A DNA stretch of 64,000 nt from Siderastrea siderea (Eukaryota; Cnidaria; Anthozoa; Scleractinia; Rhizangiidae), in contig OZ034969.1 of the NCBI GenBank assembly GCA_964030785.1, forward strand, positions 69,208,162 through 69,272,161, given 5' to 3'. The position numbers and the translations under genes are program-made. Positions 1-11,984 of the stretch are shown piece after piece (within the stretch, counting starts at the first letter, position 1; each line of letters begins with the position of its first letter). The notes below the pieces were generated by a model. That model ran no database searches. It saw only the letters and a program-made list of their open reading frames with translations, and had not been told where the DNA came from.

Positions 1-159
1 TCTATCTGTATTTGTAGTAAAAAAAAATTGGTGGATGGGAGGGGGAATATCTAAACTGATTTTGATATTAACATACCCTCGGGTTGATATTTCAAGTTTG
101 GTAGTGAAAACACTATTTAAAATGTAGTAAACAACTTAAACCACTTATAAAACTTGTGT
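1..159. other. Unassigned AT-rich flank of the Harbinger gene
   Basis: This stretch lies 3' of the minus-strand transposase gene. I see no coding frame here and no clear terminal inverted repeat. The left end of the Harbinger element is probably outside the window. Confidence 0.4.
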
Positions 160-1356
160 TTATGGGATCAGTCTCATTATCATGTTTCTCTTATCAACCC
201 CTCCTACCCCGGGTGGGAAGATGTCATCATCTTCATCGTCGTCATCATCATCATCATTAGAATCATCCAAAAAATCATCAATATCATCTTCAATAATGCA
301 AATATTGTGTAAGATGCAAGTAGACACAATGACTTCAGGGATATCATCAGTTCTATCAATATCCATCATTGTTTTAAGTTTTCTAAACCTGTTCTTAAGA
401 AGTCCAATAGACCTCTCAACCACCATTCTGGTGGAACTGTGAGCAAAATTGTACCGTCTTTGTTGAGCAGTCAAGTGTCCATTGTCTCGAAATGGGGTCA
501 AAAGCCACCTTTTCAGGGGATATGCTGCATCTCCCAAAATATGGGTGTTCCCTGGAAAATAGTTGTCTGGATTTACTTCAACTTCACGGCATATTGGTGA
601 ATTACGGAATACACGAGCATCATGCACCGATCCAGGATAACCACAAAAAACATCTGTTATAAATAAATCAGGGTCACAGATGACTTGTAGCTGGATAGAA
701 AAGAAACCCTTGCGATTTATGTATTGTTCATGATTGTGTTTGGGTGCTTTGATTGGTATGTGGGTACCATCTACAGCTCCAATGACACCTGGAAAACCCT
801 TTTTCTCCTCAAAGGCCTCCATTACTTCCTTAGCTTTTTGACCAGTAGGAAACTTGATGAACTCGTCCATTAGGTGCCTCACTGTAGCTTTGCAAACTCG
901 TCTGTACACTCTGTACGCAGTTGCCCTACAAACATCAAATCGATCGGCAACAGAACGTAAACATTCGGGATTACCCAGTATCCACAGTGTCAGCAGGATT
1001 TGCTTTCTTAACTCGACAGGCGGCCTTCCTCCGTGGTCAGAAAACTGCGGTATGTCGTTGTGTATCGAAAGCAAATGTTCCAGAACTGTAACGGTATGCC
1101 TTGACATTCGGAAGTGACTTCGGAAGTCTTCTAGTATGTAGTTAGGAACAGTATTTTCGTAAAAGTTCTTCGTACGAACGTGCTCTTTTCGGCTTGGCCA
1201 TGCCGTTAAAAGGAGTAAAATTGCTTCGTCATCTGCTCCGCGAAGAAGAAGCTGTTCTTGCGGCAAATCGTCAGCGAGGACCTCTTCGAAAAGATCGAAA
1301 ATCAAACTCAAACTTGCCGCCATTATGAAAACTACCGCCAAACACGCGAACTGCAT
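160..1356 (-). CDS. PIF/Harbinger (HARBI1-like) DDE transposase, intact
   Basis: A 398-residue open frame without stops, a normal length for a Harbinger transposase. Residues about 110-155 form the helix-turn-helix-like region. The DDE_Tnp_4 catalytic core follows: VDGTHI with D196, SVHDARVF with D246 (GDAAYP with D276 lies nearby) and VVERSIG with E314. The arrangement and motif wording are typical of the family, which cuts and pastes DNA with 3-bp TTA/TAA target duplications. The C-terminus is very acidic: a poly-Asp run encoded by a CAT/ATC microsatellite at about 222-260. The N-terminal 20 residues are hydrophobic, so the true start may be the next Met. Harbinger elements usually also encode a Myb-like protein; none is seen, so the gene may be part of an incomplete or split element, or a domesticated HARBI1-like gene. 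Confidence 0.9.
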   Translation of the reverse strand: MQFACLAVVFIMAASLSLIFDLFEEVLADDLPQEQLLLRGADDEAILLLLTAWPSRKEHVRTKNFYENTVPNYILEDFRSHFRMSRHTVTVLEHLLSIHNDIPQFSDHGGRPPVELRKQILLTLWILGNPECLRSVADRFDVCRATAYRVYRRVCKATVRHLMDEFIKFPTGQKAKEVMEAFEEKKGFPGVIGAVDGTHIPIKAPKHNHEQYINRKGFFSIQLQVICDPDLFITDVFCGYPGSVHDARVFRNSPICREVEVNPDNYFPGNTHILGDAAYPLKRWLLTPFRDNGHLTAQQRRYNFAHSSTRMVVERSIGLLKNRFRKLKTMMDIDRTDDIPEVIVSTCILHNICIIEDDIDDFLDDSNDDDDDDDEDDDIFPPGVGGVDKRNMIMRLIP

Positions 1357-1474
1357 GCTGGGGTTGTCACGCGAAAAAAATCCATTTTCGGATTTTTCGT
1401 TTCTTTGGTAGTAAAGAATCCGTGTGATCTCGGATCAAAAATCCAATCTTGGATTCTCCCAAAGAAACGCACCC
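1357..1474. other. Junction between Harbinger gene and repeat array
   Basis: Non-coding. It contains a small inverted repeat, CGTTTCTTTGG at 1398-1408 and its complement at 1459-1469. The sequence differs from what precedes every other unit start, so it marks the left edge of the array. Confidence 0.5.
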
Positions 1475-3086
1475 CGTCTCTCTTTTTTAAGATTCAATTT
1501 ATTACGGTTTGGTCTCCCACGTATACGATCGAAAAAAGTTGAAAACGCTCCAAAAACAAAGTTGTGTAAAAGCCATGTCTAAAGTGGGAAGAGAAAGATG
1601 ACAAAATCGAACAGTGAAAGTGAAGATTTCCCTTATACGGTTTTGTTTTGCCTTCCGTCCACGGGTCGTATTAAAGGGAATAAGATGTTCAAAAACCGGA
1701 TCGTTTTCAATCGTTTACGCACGGACGCTGTAAACTTGTTCCGAAAAATAACATTTTAAATGAAATCGAATAAAGGGAATACTTGTGCACTGGGCCTGTC
1801 CCTTCAAAACTCTTAGTTCGAAATGACTCGGGTTTTCATGGCTGAAAAGGCAACTAACGTTTGATTAACGGCTTGCTAAATGCTCCCTAAGGGTTTGAAT
1901 ATATTGCTAAAAAAAAAAAACCGGCACACTTTCAGTAGCCATTGCCTTCCACTGAATGCGGTGAAGCTAACAGCTCAGAATCTGTCATTTCGCGTCTGCT
2001 TTATTTTGAGTATCAAATGAAATTATTAATTTCAACTATCAATATCGGAAAGTACGATATCAAGTAAAATATCAAAGTTGCTACTGCTTTTATCTGTACT
2101 GCGTAAAACGCCTTGAAACATTAACTGAGGGGAGAATGATGCTTTCTTTTACAATCAACTTTAGGGTTAGAAGCATTTTTTCACTGGATGATTCGCCATT
2201 TTTACGAGACACAAGCGCAAAACTTGAAATTGTTGACGCAAAGTTTTGCAGTTGTAATCTGTTTTCATCCTGGCCACCTGTGGTCAAAGCCACGTATTGA
2301 TAGTTTTACAGCACAAGCGGTCAAAAAACTGGACCATTATGTTAAGGTTTTCTTCGAAGCAAATAAGACTTTTGGCTTTACAAATCTTTGCTAAAAATAG
2401 CTGTTATAGTTCCCTCAAACCAAAGAAATCTCTTTATTATGTATTTTGGTTCAATGTTTGTTTTCCATTTCCCCATCAAAAAATAAAAGAACATTGTTTT
2501 AAATAATGAAACTTTAAAATTGATATCCAATTTAACTTCGCTTAAACTTTCTTAATTATTCTCTGTCCGTTTTGGTCTTTGTATTATTTAGTCCTATCAA
2601 TAGTTATAAGAAGCCTAATAAAAACTGTTTCAAAGCTGTATCAATTCTCTTTCATCTTCCTTTCAAGATGTCTCAGGTTCTGAAACAAACTGATTTCCAA
2701 TATCGGCCATTGCAAGTTTGTATGTTATTTCCTCTTGATCTTGGCATCTTGGCTAGGGATATTTCTCGAGATATATCTTAGGGCTTCTATTTTTGTGAAA
2801 ACCAATTTTAAAATAAACTGAGTTTTCTCGGAAATTTCCGCTCGCAAATATTTCCCGCTCAAAACCAGACATCATGAAGAATCGATTTTGGTTAGTCCCA
2901 CCATGTTCAGCTTTATTTTGTTGATTATCCTGATTTAAATCAGCTATAAGTGCTGCATGGTAACTAAGTTATTTTACAGTGTTGTTGTAAAAATACCTCT
3001 ATGGTGCTTAGTCTCCCTAAAGACCAGCAGCCTAAACATTTTCGCTTTTTTTCCACTAATCTTTTCCAAATAACGCAAGTTGATAG

Positions 3087-3198
3087 TAGCCTGCGCGCAG
3101 ACGTCTGCTATTTTCTTTGCTCCACGCGGAAAAGGCAGATGTGCCTTTTCCGCGTGAAGCAAAGGAAATAGCTATAGGAGACCTCTGCCCGCAGGCTA
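3087..3198. mobile_element. Fold-back MITE, unit A copy
   Basis: Hairpin with ends TAGCCTGCGCGCAGACGTCT and its near complement ending GCAGGCTA. The arms meet near a CCACGCGGAAAAGGCAGATG loop region. The same element sits at the same place in all seven units, so its insertion predates amplification of the array. Confidence 0.75.
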
Positions 3199-5212
3199 GG
3201 TGATCGAGAATAACGTAAACTTACAGCTGGACCAATGTATGATTTTTGAGAATGTTGTAAAAGGCCAAATTTGCCCTGTACAGGTAAAGATACTAGACCA
3301 CGATTGAAACATTTATGTAAGGAGAATGTTGCAATACAGAAAAGAAACAGTGGGAATGACGTACAATATTACAACATGAAGAACAAAAATAAATATGTAT
3401 ATTAAAATAGTAAAAATGAGGATTACATTTCATCACGTTTGTTCATACCAGGAGGTTCTAAGGGTTGGCTTTATCTATAGGATATGACTCCCTGGTTTTA
3501 CGTAATGCGCACTACCACGGTGAAGATTTAATTATTTCAAGATGTGTAAGTAGTATTATCTGATAACGTGGCCAGGTTTAGAAAAAAATCCACTGAAGCA
3601 GTAGTATGTTTTGATTTAAGGTTGGGTTTGTCAAATGAGCCACAGTATTCGTGGAAACTGTCTTTGAGTGGTCGTTTAGTTTCACCTATGTATTGTCAGT
3701 ACCATGAAAATTAGATTTTTAGTGCATGTTAGAAGTTATGTGTGACGTGATTGAACAAGTTTGGCCAGTGGAAAAGAAAGCGTATTGTTGCAGGCGGCTG
3801 TTAATTATAGTAGCACTATCCTGTCCGCAGCGGAAAGAGCCAAGTGACGGGCTATTCAGGCATTGAAAGTGTCGTGAAATAGTTACGAGCTAAATGGATA
3901 TATTAGGTAGCAAAGGTGAGGACCACATTTGTGGGATAAAAACATATCCTCGCAACGAGTGGAAGAATTTAGAATGTTAAAATGTTTATGTATGATTTTA
4001 GAAACGTAAAGAAGTGCTGGGTTGTACGTACTAAGAAGTAGAATCTTTGCGTTTTATATTTTGAAATATTCCGTTTCGAGAAACATTAGCAGGGCGTAAA
4101 AATTCGTTCGTTAACGGAAGCTACGATTGACACGATTGTAGAGTGGCTTGAGGAGATGTTTTTAACTTAATTATTAACTCATTAATTAACGAAGACTGGA
4201 GCTAAACTGAAAGGAATCATGACTTTTGTAGCACAAAGAGGGTGGCAGGAAGAGTTTGAGGAAGTGTCACTTTTTATCTGTTTGTTTAACTTTGTATAAA
4301 AGACAGTCTGTTTCAATAATGCCGTAATATAAAGATACGGTAACGTCGAGAAAGGAAACCTGTGAGCACCGTGATTGAGAACTGGTAAACTTAATCGTGG
4401 CATGAATAATCATTATTGAGCTAGCTGATAAATATTTTCAGCCGATCGAGATTATGAGAATATCATGATATCATAGATGCTTCAAAAATGCCACGGAAAA
4501 GATTTGCAAAAGAAGGGTAATCTTAGTTGTCACGGTTGTACAGTGTGCTGTGCATCTGTAGCTATTGTTTAGTTGTTCTTGGTAAGCATTATGCGTATTT
4601 ATTCCCATTTTTTTTAGTAGGAGACGACAGACACCAAAAACGTCCTTTAGTGCACAGTTGGGTAATGTTGGGTAGCTTTCAAAGTTAAGAAACGTTAGTT
4701 GAGCATTAATAAAGATTTTATGTGTTAAAAAGGAAGGAAGTTGAATAACAAAATAAATGTGTGAATCATGAAATAAGGGGTTAAACATCACTTCAGGGAA
4801 AAAATGTTCTTAAAAAATTAAAACTACTGAACATTTTCGATAATCAAGATCATCATCACATTGTGATGATCGAAAACGTTTCTGTTATGAGTAATTTTAA
4901 ATCTTGGAAGACATTTTTACCTTGATTTTTAACCATTTTGTTTCGCAAATGTCTATTAATTAATCATCAGTTTGTTAAGTTTAAGTCCAAGATTTGCTAC
5001 TCTATTAAGAATATTGACGACGATGATCCCATTAAATAAAAAAATCTCCTGCAGACAGCTTTTGTGTATCACCCGTCAGTGAGGATTGATATGTATGCCA
5101 ACTTTTTTCAGAATTGAATGGAAAGAAAATGTTAGATGGTTCCCTAATAAACTAATAGAGATCGCTTGTGATGGGATCCCGGCAATATCTCAGTTTACCC
5201 TACAAAAGCATG

Positions 5213-5478
5213 TCAAGGCTTGATCAGGCTGGTAATTTGACATATTTTTATTTGAAGGAGAAACATTTGTCCAATCTTCCTGAAACTTGGCAAGTAGTTT
5301 GGTATCGTAAGTATATAGTAATGGGCGTCGTCTTCGTTCAATTCTTCTTCCAACTCCCCATCACTGGAATCGATCGTCTCTCGCTTGGCAGGTGATTCAA
5401 CTGGTTCCTCTGATACAGTACTCTGCACCAGAATGCCAAGCGAGCAGCTCACCAGGCTATCGGAACAAGCGTCTTCAT
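5213..5478 (-). pseudogene. Secreted acidic/basic peptide gene, frameshifted (unit A)
   Basis: Homologue of the 88-aa genes at 24340, 32125 and 53841. Compared with A', one base is missing inside the signal peptide (CCAGGCTATC against CCAGTGCTATC, near 5445). The frame starting at the conserved ATG (5476-5478) therefore meets a TGA within about ten codons. The rest of the frame, the acidic SEEPVES segment and the tail to the stop at 5213, is still open. That points to a recent break. Without the frameshift the product would be a small secreted peptide. Confidence 0.7.
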
Positions 5479-7428
5479 GACTTTATCTACGCTGGCTCTC
5501 AAACTGAACAGCAGAACAGATCGTCTATTCTGAGAGTTTTCCTTTTTTTTCTATAATAATTAAACCTTTATTTTATCACGGTAAAAATTACATTCAGCTG
5601 GGCTGCTTTTCAAGTAGCCGTGAGTAAAAATACAAAATACAACATGCAAAATACAAACGTGATAACAACGGCTATGTTGCTGGCTCATTGTACGAAGTCC
5701 AATGTCCAAGTGGGAGCTGAATAGCGTCCTTCATGCAAGGCCTATTTCAATTCACCTATAAAATCTATACCAGGGAGATATTACTCCGCTATACTTTTGA
5801 ACCACTTTGACTGAGTTCCATCCTAGAAATGCTTAACAAACTCATCCTACGCTGAAAATAAACATCAAATACTGAACAAAGTTATGTATAGCCTGCTCTA
5901 GGATTCTCGTAAATGGACAGCAAATAGTCAGAGCGATCAAGGATAACGTCAAAAAGCTCTTACATTGTTAAGTTCAGAAATGAAAGCATTAAAAGCGGAT
6001 CGTAGATGACTTTTATAGGTTTTTATAATGCTACTTTCAGGTTGCATTCTAGTTGCTTATTAAATCAATCGGCACCGTGACATAACTATTCAAAATAAGC
6101 ATTTTTTAGCATCGCTCTTATTTCGACGAGACACCTGTAACCTATTTAATGTTGTGGCATTGAGATTACGTTGGTGGCTGGTTTCATAACAAATAAAAGA
6201 AAGTGGTTATGATGGTTACTAGTGTGGATGGAGAATTCACATCTTCCTCCAAGAAGCACTCTAAAGACTTAGAGGCATTTTTTTGAGAATCTACACACCT
6301 CATGGAAAAATTGAACTATATTTCTATCCTTTTGGCAAGTGGTTTGTAGCCTCAACCCTCAACAGTTCCATGAGTTCAAAGACAACTGGAGACATAATGA
6401 ACCACCACATTTGTTGGTATATGTGTAACTTTGAGAAGATAAATGTTCTTGTAGTCTGCTAGATGTGTGCTTGCAGGACGTTAATTTTGATAAAGAGCGC
6501 TTACATATATTCGGACCCTGAAATCGATCTGAACTGCGATTTTTTGAACTTCATGTACGCTTGTTTCAATATCCCGCACCTAAAGTTTTTTTTCGATCAA
6601 CAACTTATGGCTTGCCTAGTGTTATCGGAGAATCCTAACTTTTTTTGCTCAGGGACCAACGAAAAGACAAAAGGTAAACCGTGCTAAAGATCATTTTCCC
6701 AAACCCATCAGAATCAGCGCAATATCAGTACAGCACTTGACTGAACAGTATCAATCAAACACCTAATTTTAACTGCATGGCACTTTGGAAAACCGAAAAT
6801 AATGTCCTGTTGAAGATATTTGCTTGCTTGCAGCTTCTCTCATGAACTGAGAGTGCATGACGATGAAAAGAAACACTTCATGCCTTAAACACTTGAATGG
6901 AAGATAATGGTGGACCAGGACATAGGAAGGATCTTTTTCACTCCGAAGGACGCCCCCCTCCCCACCCCCCTAAAAAAAAACTCGCAAAATTTATTCAGTG
7001 TAAAAATAAATGGAGAACAAACAGTGCGATCGTAAATTACGGCTCAAGAGCATTTTTTTAAATGGTCACACAGACATGAAAGGGTAGAACCACATGACTA
7101 TATAGAGGAAAGCTTTGCCTGTGGAAGTGAAAGGATTGAACATAAGCTCTTTGTCCTTTACCGTGCATAACTGTACTTTGTGTTTGAAAAATTTTAGGGA
7201 GATCTGAACTAAAACTTATCAATGTCTGAAAAATTAACAGATTGACGTCAATGTGCAGAGTTTTTTCGTGAAAATATTACTGCGAGAAAACGACCGTGAA
7301 AAGTCTCAAAATAAGTCCAACTTCTAAAAGCACTGATATGTAGATTTAGCCCAGCCTAAAAGCGGAGCTCCACATCTTTTTTATGGTACTTATTGATGTC
7401 TAAAAATACTCTCATTGAAGTCGGTAAA

Positions 7429-7505
7429 AATAAAATAAAATAAAATGAAATAAAATAAAATAAAATAAAATAAAATAACATAAAATAAAATAAAATAAAA
7501 TAAAA
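7429..7505. repeat. TAAAA microsatellite, unit A
   Basis: Run of about fifteen TAAAA pentamers with a TGAAA interruption. It produces a false Phe/Tyr/Ile/Leu-rich open frame on the minus strand. Confidence 0.95.
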
Positions 7506-7510
7506 CGTTT

Positions 7511-7591
7511 TCCTCTGTGAGAATCGAACCCCGTACCTCTCGCGTAGGAGCTACACGCGATATGTCCATTGAGCTGAGCTAACACGTCGAC
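7511..7591 (-). pseudogene. tRNA-like sequence (pol III boxes), unit A
   Basis: The minus strand shows an A box (TTAGCTCAGCTCAATGG, 7566-7582) and a B box (GGTTCGATTC, 7521-7530) at tRNA spacing, with a CGCGT/ACGCG anticodon-stem-like hairpin between them. The acceptor ends do not pair and the T stem is imperfect, so this is a tRNA pseudogene or SINE head rather than a working tRNA. The TTTTA tract follows its 3' end, as in tRNA-derived SINEs. Confidence 0.6.
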
Positions 7592-7754
7592 CAAAGTCCA
7601 TGTTAATTTTTAATTAGTACTTATACGAATGTTTATTCAGCGCAGCTCGATCAAGATAAACCCTCAGGTGTTTTTCCTGAGAAAATGTGTTCGGACCGCC
7701 GAAAAAAACTATGGTTGTGGACAGAAAAAACAGAAGGCACTGGCTCTGCGATAG

Positions 7755-7952
7755 TTGCCGTCGGGACAAGAGTTCAAGATGGTTGAATACGCTGATGATC
7801 TCACTGTGTTTATGTCTAATGTCGAACGTGCGCAACTTATTTTCCAACTGCTTGATCAATTCAGGTCTTGCTCTGGCCTGAAGGTTATTTACACTAAAAC
7901 CGAAGCCATGTGCACAGCGACACCTCTGGGGATAGTTTTTACCGTAATGTAA
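7755..7952 (+). pseudogene. Non-LTR reverse transcriptase fragment, unit A
   Basis: Short open frame with the RT catalytic box E-Y-A-D-D-L-T-V-F and the following LLDQF..CSGLKV..TKTEAM segment. Both are recognisable from L1/Tx1-type LINE polymerases. Only about 50 residues around motif C remain, with no upstream RT fingers or endonuclease. Confidence 0.75.
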
Positions 7953-8129
7953 ATGACCAATTACAAAATAACTCTCTTTCTCACAAATGTCAATGATAAA
8001 ACTACAACAGTCAAGTCTGATCCTAAGATAAGAATAAACATCAAATAATAAAAGATATGCAACCTGATCACTGATAGTGATTCATTTGAAATATTCAGGA
8101 AATTGAAGTTGCTTCTAAATGTGAGTTTT

Positions 8130-8187
<58 letters not shown>
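8130..8187. repeat. GT dinucleotide tract, unit A
   Basis: Long uninterrupted TG run. It recurs at the same place in most units with different lengths. Confidence 0.95.
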
Positions 8188-8189
<2 letters not shown>

Positions 8190-10242
8190 CATATGTTAAA
8201 TGCGAGTTAATGCTTCCTAGCTTGAACTTTATCGAGTCGATATGTTTTATTGCAGGCTGGGAAATAGGACTGACTGTGAATGTCTCATGACCTTCGTGAC
8301 GGGAAACAGGAAATGATAACTTTTTCAGACGTCAAGACAAAGCAAACAACACCTGAAAATGCCTTGAAACTGCCTTGTTAAGGGCTCCTACTTGAATGGA
8401 ATTTTAGGCCGGCAATATTATTATTGTGATTATATTGCGCTCGTCACAAATTCGGGTCAGGAATTGCCATAGTCTCTTATCAGGTGCTAGATATGTATAT
8501 GGAGATTTGCATGTTTTGAGAATTTACACACCTAACGAAAAGTTTGCACAGTTTGGCTATGTTTTCTGTAGGATTACGGCCCCGTTTACACGTATCCCTT
8601 TTCAACCGTCTCTCTTTTTTAAGATTCAATTTATTACGGTTTGGTCCCCACGTATACCATCGAAAAAAGTTGAAAAAGGTCCAAAAACAAAGTTTTTTAA
8701 AAGCCATATCTAAAGTGGGAAGAGAAAGATGACAAAATCGAACAGTGAAAATAAAGATTTCCCTTATACGGTTTTGTTTTGCCTTCCGTCACAGGTCGTA
8801 TTAAAGGGAATAAGATGGTCAAAAACCGGATCGTTTTCAATCGTTTACGCGCGGATGCTGAAAACTTGTTCCGAAAAATAATTTTTTTAAATGAAATCGA
8901 ATAAAGGGAATACTTGTGCACTGGGCCTGTCCCTTCAAAACTCTTTGTTCGAAATCACTCGGCTGAAAAGGCAACTAACGCTTGATTAACAGTTAAAGGC
9001 TTGCTAAATGCTCCCTAAGGGTTTAAGTATGTTGCAAAAAAAAAAAAAAAAAAAAAACGGCACACTTTCAGTAGCCATTGCATGGCTTCAACTGAATGTT
9101 CCCAAAATTTTGCTGAAGCTAACAGCTCAGAATCTGTCATTTCGCCTCTGCTTTATTTTGAGTACCAAATGAAATTGTTAATTTCAACTATCAATATCGG
9201 AAAGTATGATATCAAGTAAAATATCAAAGTTGCTACTGCTTTTATCTGTACTGCGTAAAACGCCTTGAAGCAATAACTAAGGGGAGAATGATGCTTTCTT
9301 TTACAATCGACTTTAGGGTTAGAAGCATTTTTTCACTGGATAATTCGTCATTTTTACGAGACACAAGCGAAAAAATTCAAATTGTTGACGCAAAGTTTTG
9401 CAGTTGTAATCTGTTTTCATCCTGGCCACCTGTGGTCAAAGCCACGTATTAATAGTTTTACAGCACAAGCGGTCAAAAACTGGACCATTATGTTAAGGTT
9501 TTCGTCTAAGCAAATAAGACTTTTGGCTTTACAAATCTTTGCTAAGAATAGCTGTTACAGTTCCCTCAACCAACTGAGAAATCTCTTTATTATGTATTTT
9601 GGTTCAATGTTTGTTTTTCATTTCCCTATCAAAAAATAAAACAACGTTGTTTTAAATAATGAAACTTTAAAATTGATATCCAATTTAACTTCGCTAAACT
9701 TTCTTAATTATTCTCTGTCCGTTCTGGTCTTTGTATATTTTAGTCCTATAAGAAGCCTAATAAAACTGTTTCAAAGCTATATTAATTCTCGCTCATCTTG
9801 GTTTCAAGATGTCTCAGGTTCTGAAACAGACTGATTTCCAATATCGGCCATAGTAAGTTTGTCTGTTATTTCCCCTTGATCTTGGCTAAAGATATTTCTC
9901 GGGATATATCTTAGGGCTTCTATTTTTGTGAAAACCAATTTTAGGAAATAGTGTCTTTCTAGCGCTCTCTAAAATGAGTTTTCTCGGAAATTTCCGCTAG
10001 CAAATATTTCCCGCTCAATACCAGACGTCATGAAGAATCAATTTTGGTTAGTCCCACCATGTTCAGCTTAATTTTGTTGATTAGCATGATTTAATCAACT
10101 ATAAGTGCTGCATGGTAACTAAGTTATTTTGCAGTGTTGTTGTAAAAATAGCGCCATGGAGTTTAGTCTCCCTAAAGACCAGCAGCCTAAACATTTTCGC
10201 TTTTTTTTCCACTAATCTTTTCCAAATAACGCAAGTTGATAG

Positions 10243-10348
10243 TAGCCTTTCCGCAGACGTCTCCTATTTCCTTTGCTTCACGCGGAAAAGGCAGATGTGC
10301 CTTTTCCGTGTGAAGCAAAGGAAATAGGAGACGTCTGCACACAGGCTA
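10243..10348. mobile_element. Fold-back MITE, unit B copy
   Basis: Same hairpin family as 3087-3198. The ends have drifted (TAGCCTTTCC against ACAGGCTA), but the central AAAGGCAGATGTGCCTTT palindrome is kept. Confidence 0.7.
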
Positions 10349-11242
10349 GGTGATCGTGAATAACGTAAACTTACAGCTGGACCAATGTATGATTTTTGAG
10401 AATGCTGTAGAAGGCCAAATTTGCCCTGTACGGGTAAAGATACTAGACAACGATTAAAACATTTTATGTAAGGAGAATGTCGCAATACAGAAAAGGAAAC
10501 GTGAGAATGACGTACAATATTACAAGCTGAAGAACAAAAATAAATATGTATATAAAAATTGTAAAAATGAGGATTACATTTCATCACGTTTGTTCATACC
10601 AGAAGTTTCTAAGGGTTGGCTTTATCTATAGGATAAGACTCCCTGGTTTTACGTAATGCGTACTGCCACGGTGAAGATTTAATTATTTCAAGAGGTGTCA
10701 GAGGTATTATCTGTGATAACATGGCCAAGGTTAGAAAAAAATCCTCTGCAACAGTAGTATGCATGTTTTGATTTAAGGTTGGGTTTGTCAAATGGGCCTC
10801 GGTATTCGTGGGAACTGTCTTTGAATGGTCGTTTAGTTTCACCTATGTATTATCAGTACCATGAAAATTAGATTTTTAGTGCATGTTAGAAGTTACGTGT
10901 GACGTGATTGACCGAGTTTGTCCAGTGGAAAAGAAAGTGCATTATTGAAGGCGGCTGTTAATTATAGTAGCACTATCCTGTCCGCAGCAGAAAGAGCCAA
11001 TTGACAGGTTATTCATGCCTTAAAAGTGTCGTGAAATAGTTGCGATCTAAAATGGATGTAAGGTAGCGAAGGTGAGGACCACATTTGTGGGATTAAAACA
11101 TACCCTCGCAACGAGTGGAAGAATTTAGAATGTTAAAATTTTTATGTATGATTTTAGAAATGCAGAATGTTAAAATGTTTATGTGTGATTTTAGAAATGT
11201 AAAGAAGTGCTGGGTTGTACGTATTAACAAGTAGAATCTTTG

Positions 11243-11290
11243 CGCATCACGCATCACGCATCACGCATCGCATCACGCATCGCACAAGAG
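11243..11290. repeat. GCATCAC minisatellite
   Basis: Short 5-8 bp repeats of GCATCAC/GCATC. They mark the junction where unit B lacks the short-gene segment of units A and C. Also present in B' at about 37987-38022. Confidence 0.85.
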
Positions 11291-11585
11291 ACGAGTGGCC
11301 GTTTCACCGCCCATCCTTTTTCGCGCCCTGCACTTGACTGAACAGTATCAATCAAACACCTAATTTTAACTGTATGGCACTTTGGGAAACTGAAAATAAT
11401 GTCCTGTCGAAGATAATTGCTTGCTCGCAGCTTCTCTCATGAACTGAGAGTGTATGACGATGAAAAGAAACAGTTCACGCTTTAAAAACTTGAAGGGAAG
11501 ATAATGGCGGACCTAGAAATAGGAAGAATCTTTTTCACTCCCAACGACGCCCCCCTCCCCACCCCCTAAAAAAAGCTAACAAATT

Positions 11586-11900
11586 TTATTCAGTGTAAAA
11601 ATAAATGGAAAACACAGAGCACGACCGTAAAGTACGGCTAAAGAGCAATGGCTAAAGAGTAAAGTACGGCTAAAGAGCAATGTTTTGAGTGGTCACACAG
11701 AACGATTTCATCCACAGACTAAAAAGGAAAAACCACATGACTATATTCAGTGTAAAAATAAATGGAAAACACAGAGCACGACCGTAAAGTACGGCTAAAG
11801 AGCAACGGCTAAAGAGTAAAGTACGGCTAAAGAGCAATGTTTTGAGTGGTCACACAGAACGATTTCATCCACAGACTAAAAAGGAAAATCCACATGACTA
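11586..11900. repeat. Tandem duplication of about 158 bp
   Basis: The block beginning TATTCAGTGTAAAAATAAAT and ending at CCACATGACTATA occurs twice back to back in unit B, but once in B' and in the other units. It also holds smaller internal TAAAGTACGGCTAAAGAG repeats. Confidence 0.85.
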
Positions 11901-11926
11901 TATCGAGGAAAGAAAAAAAAGGGGGT

Positions 11927-11960
<34 letters not shown>

Positions 11961-11984
11961 AGGACGTGAAACAAATCAGAAGAA

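Larger units (their letters stand above)
1475..8606. repeat. Tandem repeat unit A
   Basis: First of seven related units. It opens with a CGTCTCTCTTTTTTAAG sequence found again at 8607, 28383, 35557 and 49743 and in altered form at 20277 and 57139. Content from left to right: non-coding DNA, a hairpin MITE (3087-3198), non-coding DNA, a broken secreted-peptide gene (5213-5478), non-coding DNA to 7400, a TTTTA microsatellite and tRNA-like sequence, a reverse-transcriptase fragment and a GT tract. Apart from these I see no genes; the small open frames are short, and several are broken in sister units. It is almost identical to unit A' at a constant offset of about 26.91 kb. Confidence 0.9.

Noticed and set aside
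2090..2293. 67-codon minus frame (MALTTGGQDENRLQLQ...) found in A, C, A' and C'
   Set aside because: It is interrupted in unit B and has no signal peptide, splice or promoter context; conservation follows from the recent duplications.
11243..11290. Short direct repeats as a CRISPR-like array
   Set aside because: Contiguous 5-8 bp repeats without unique spacers, in a eukaryotic sequence.
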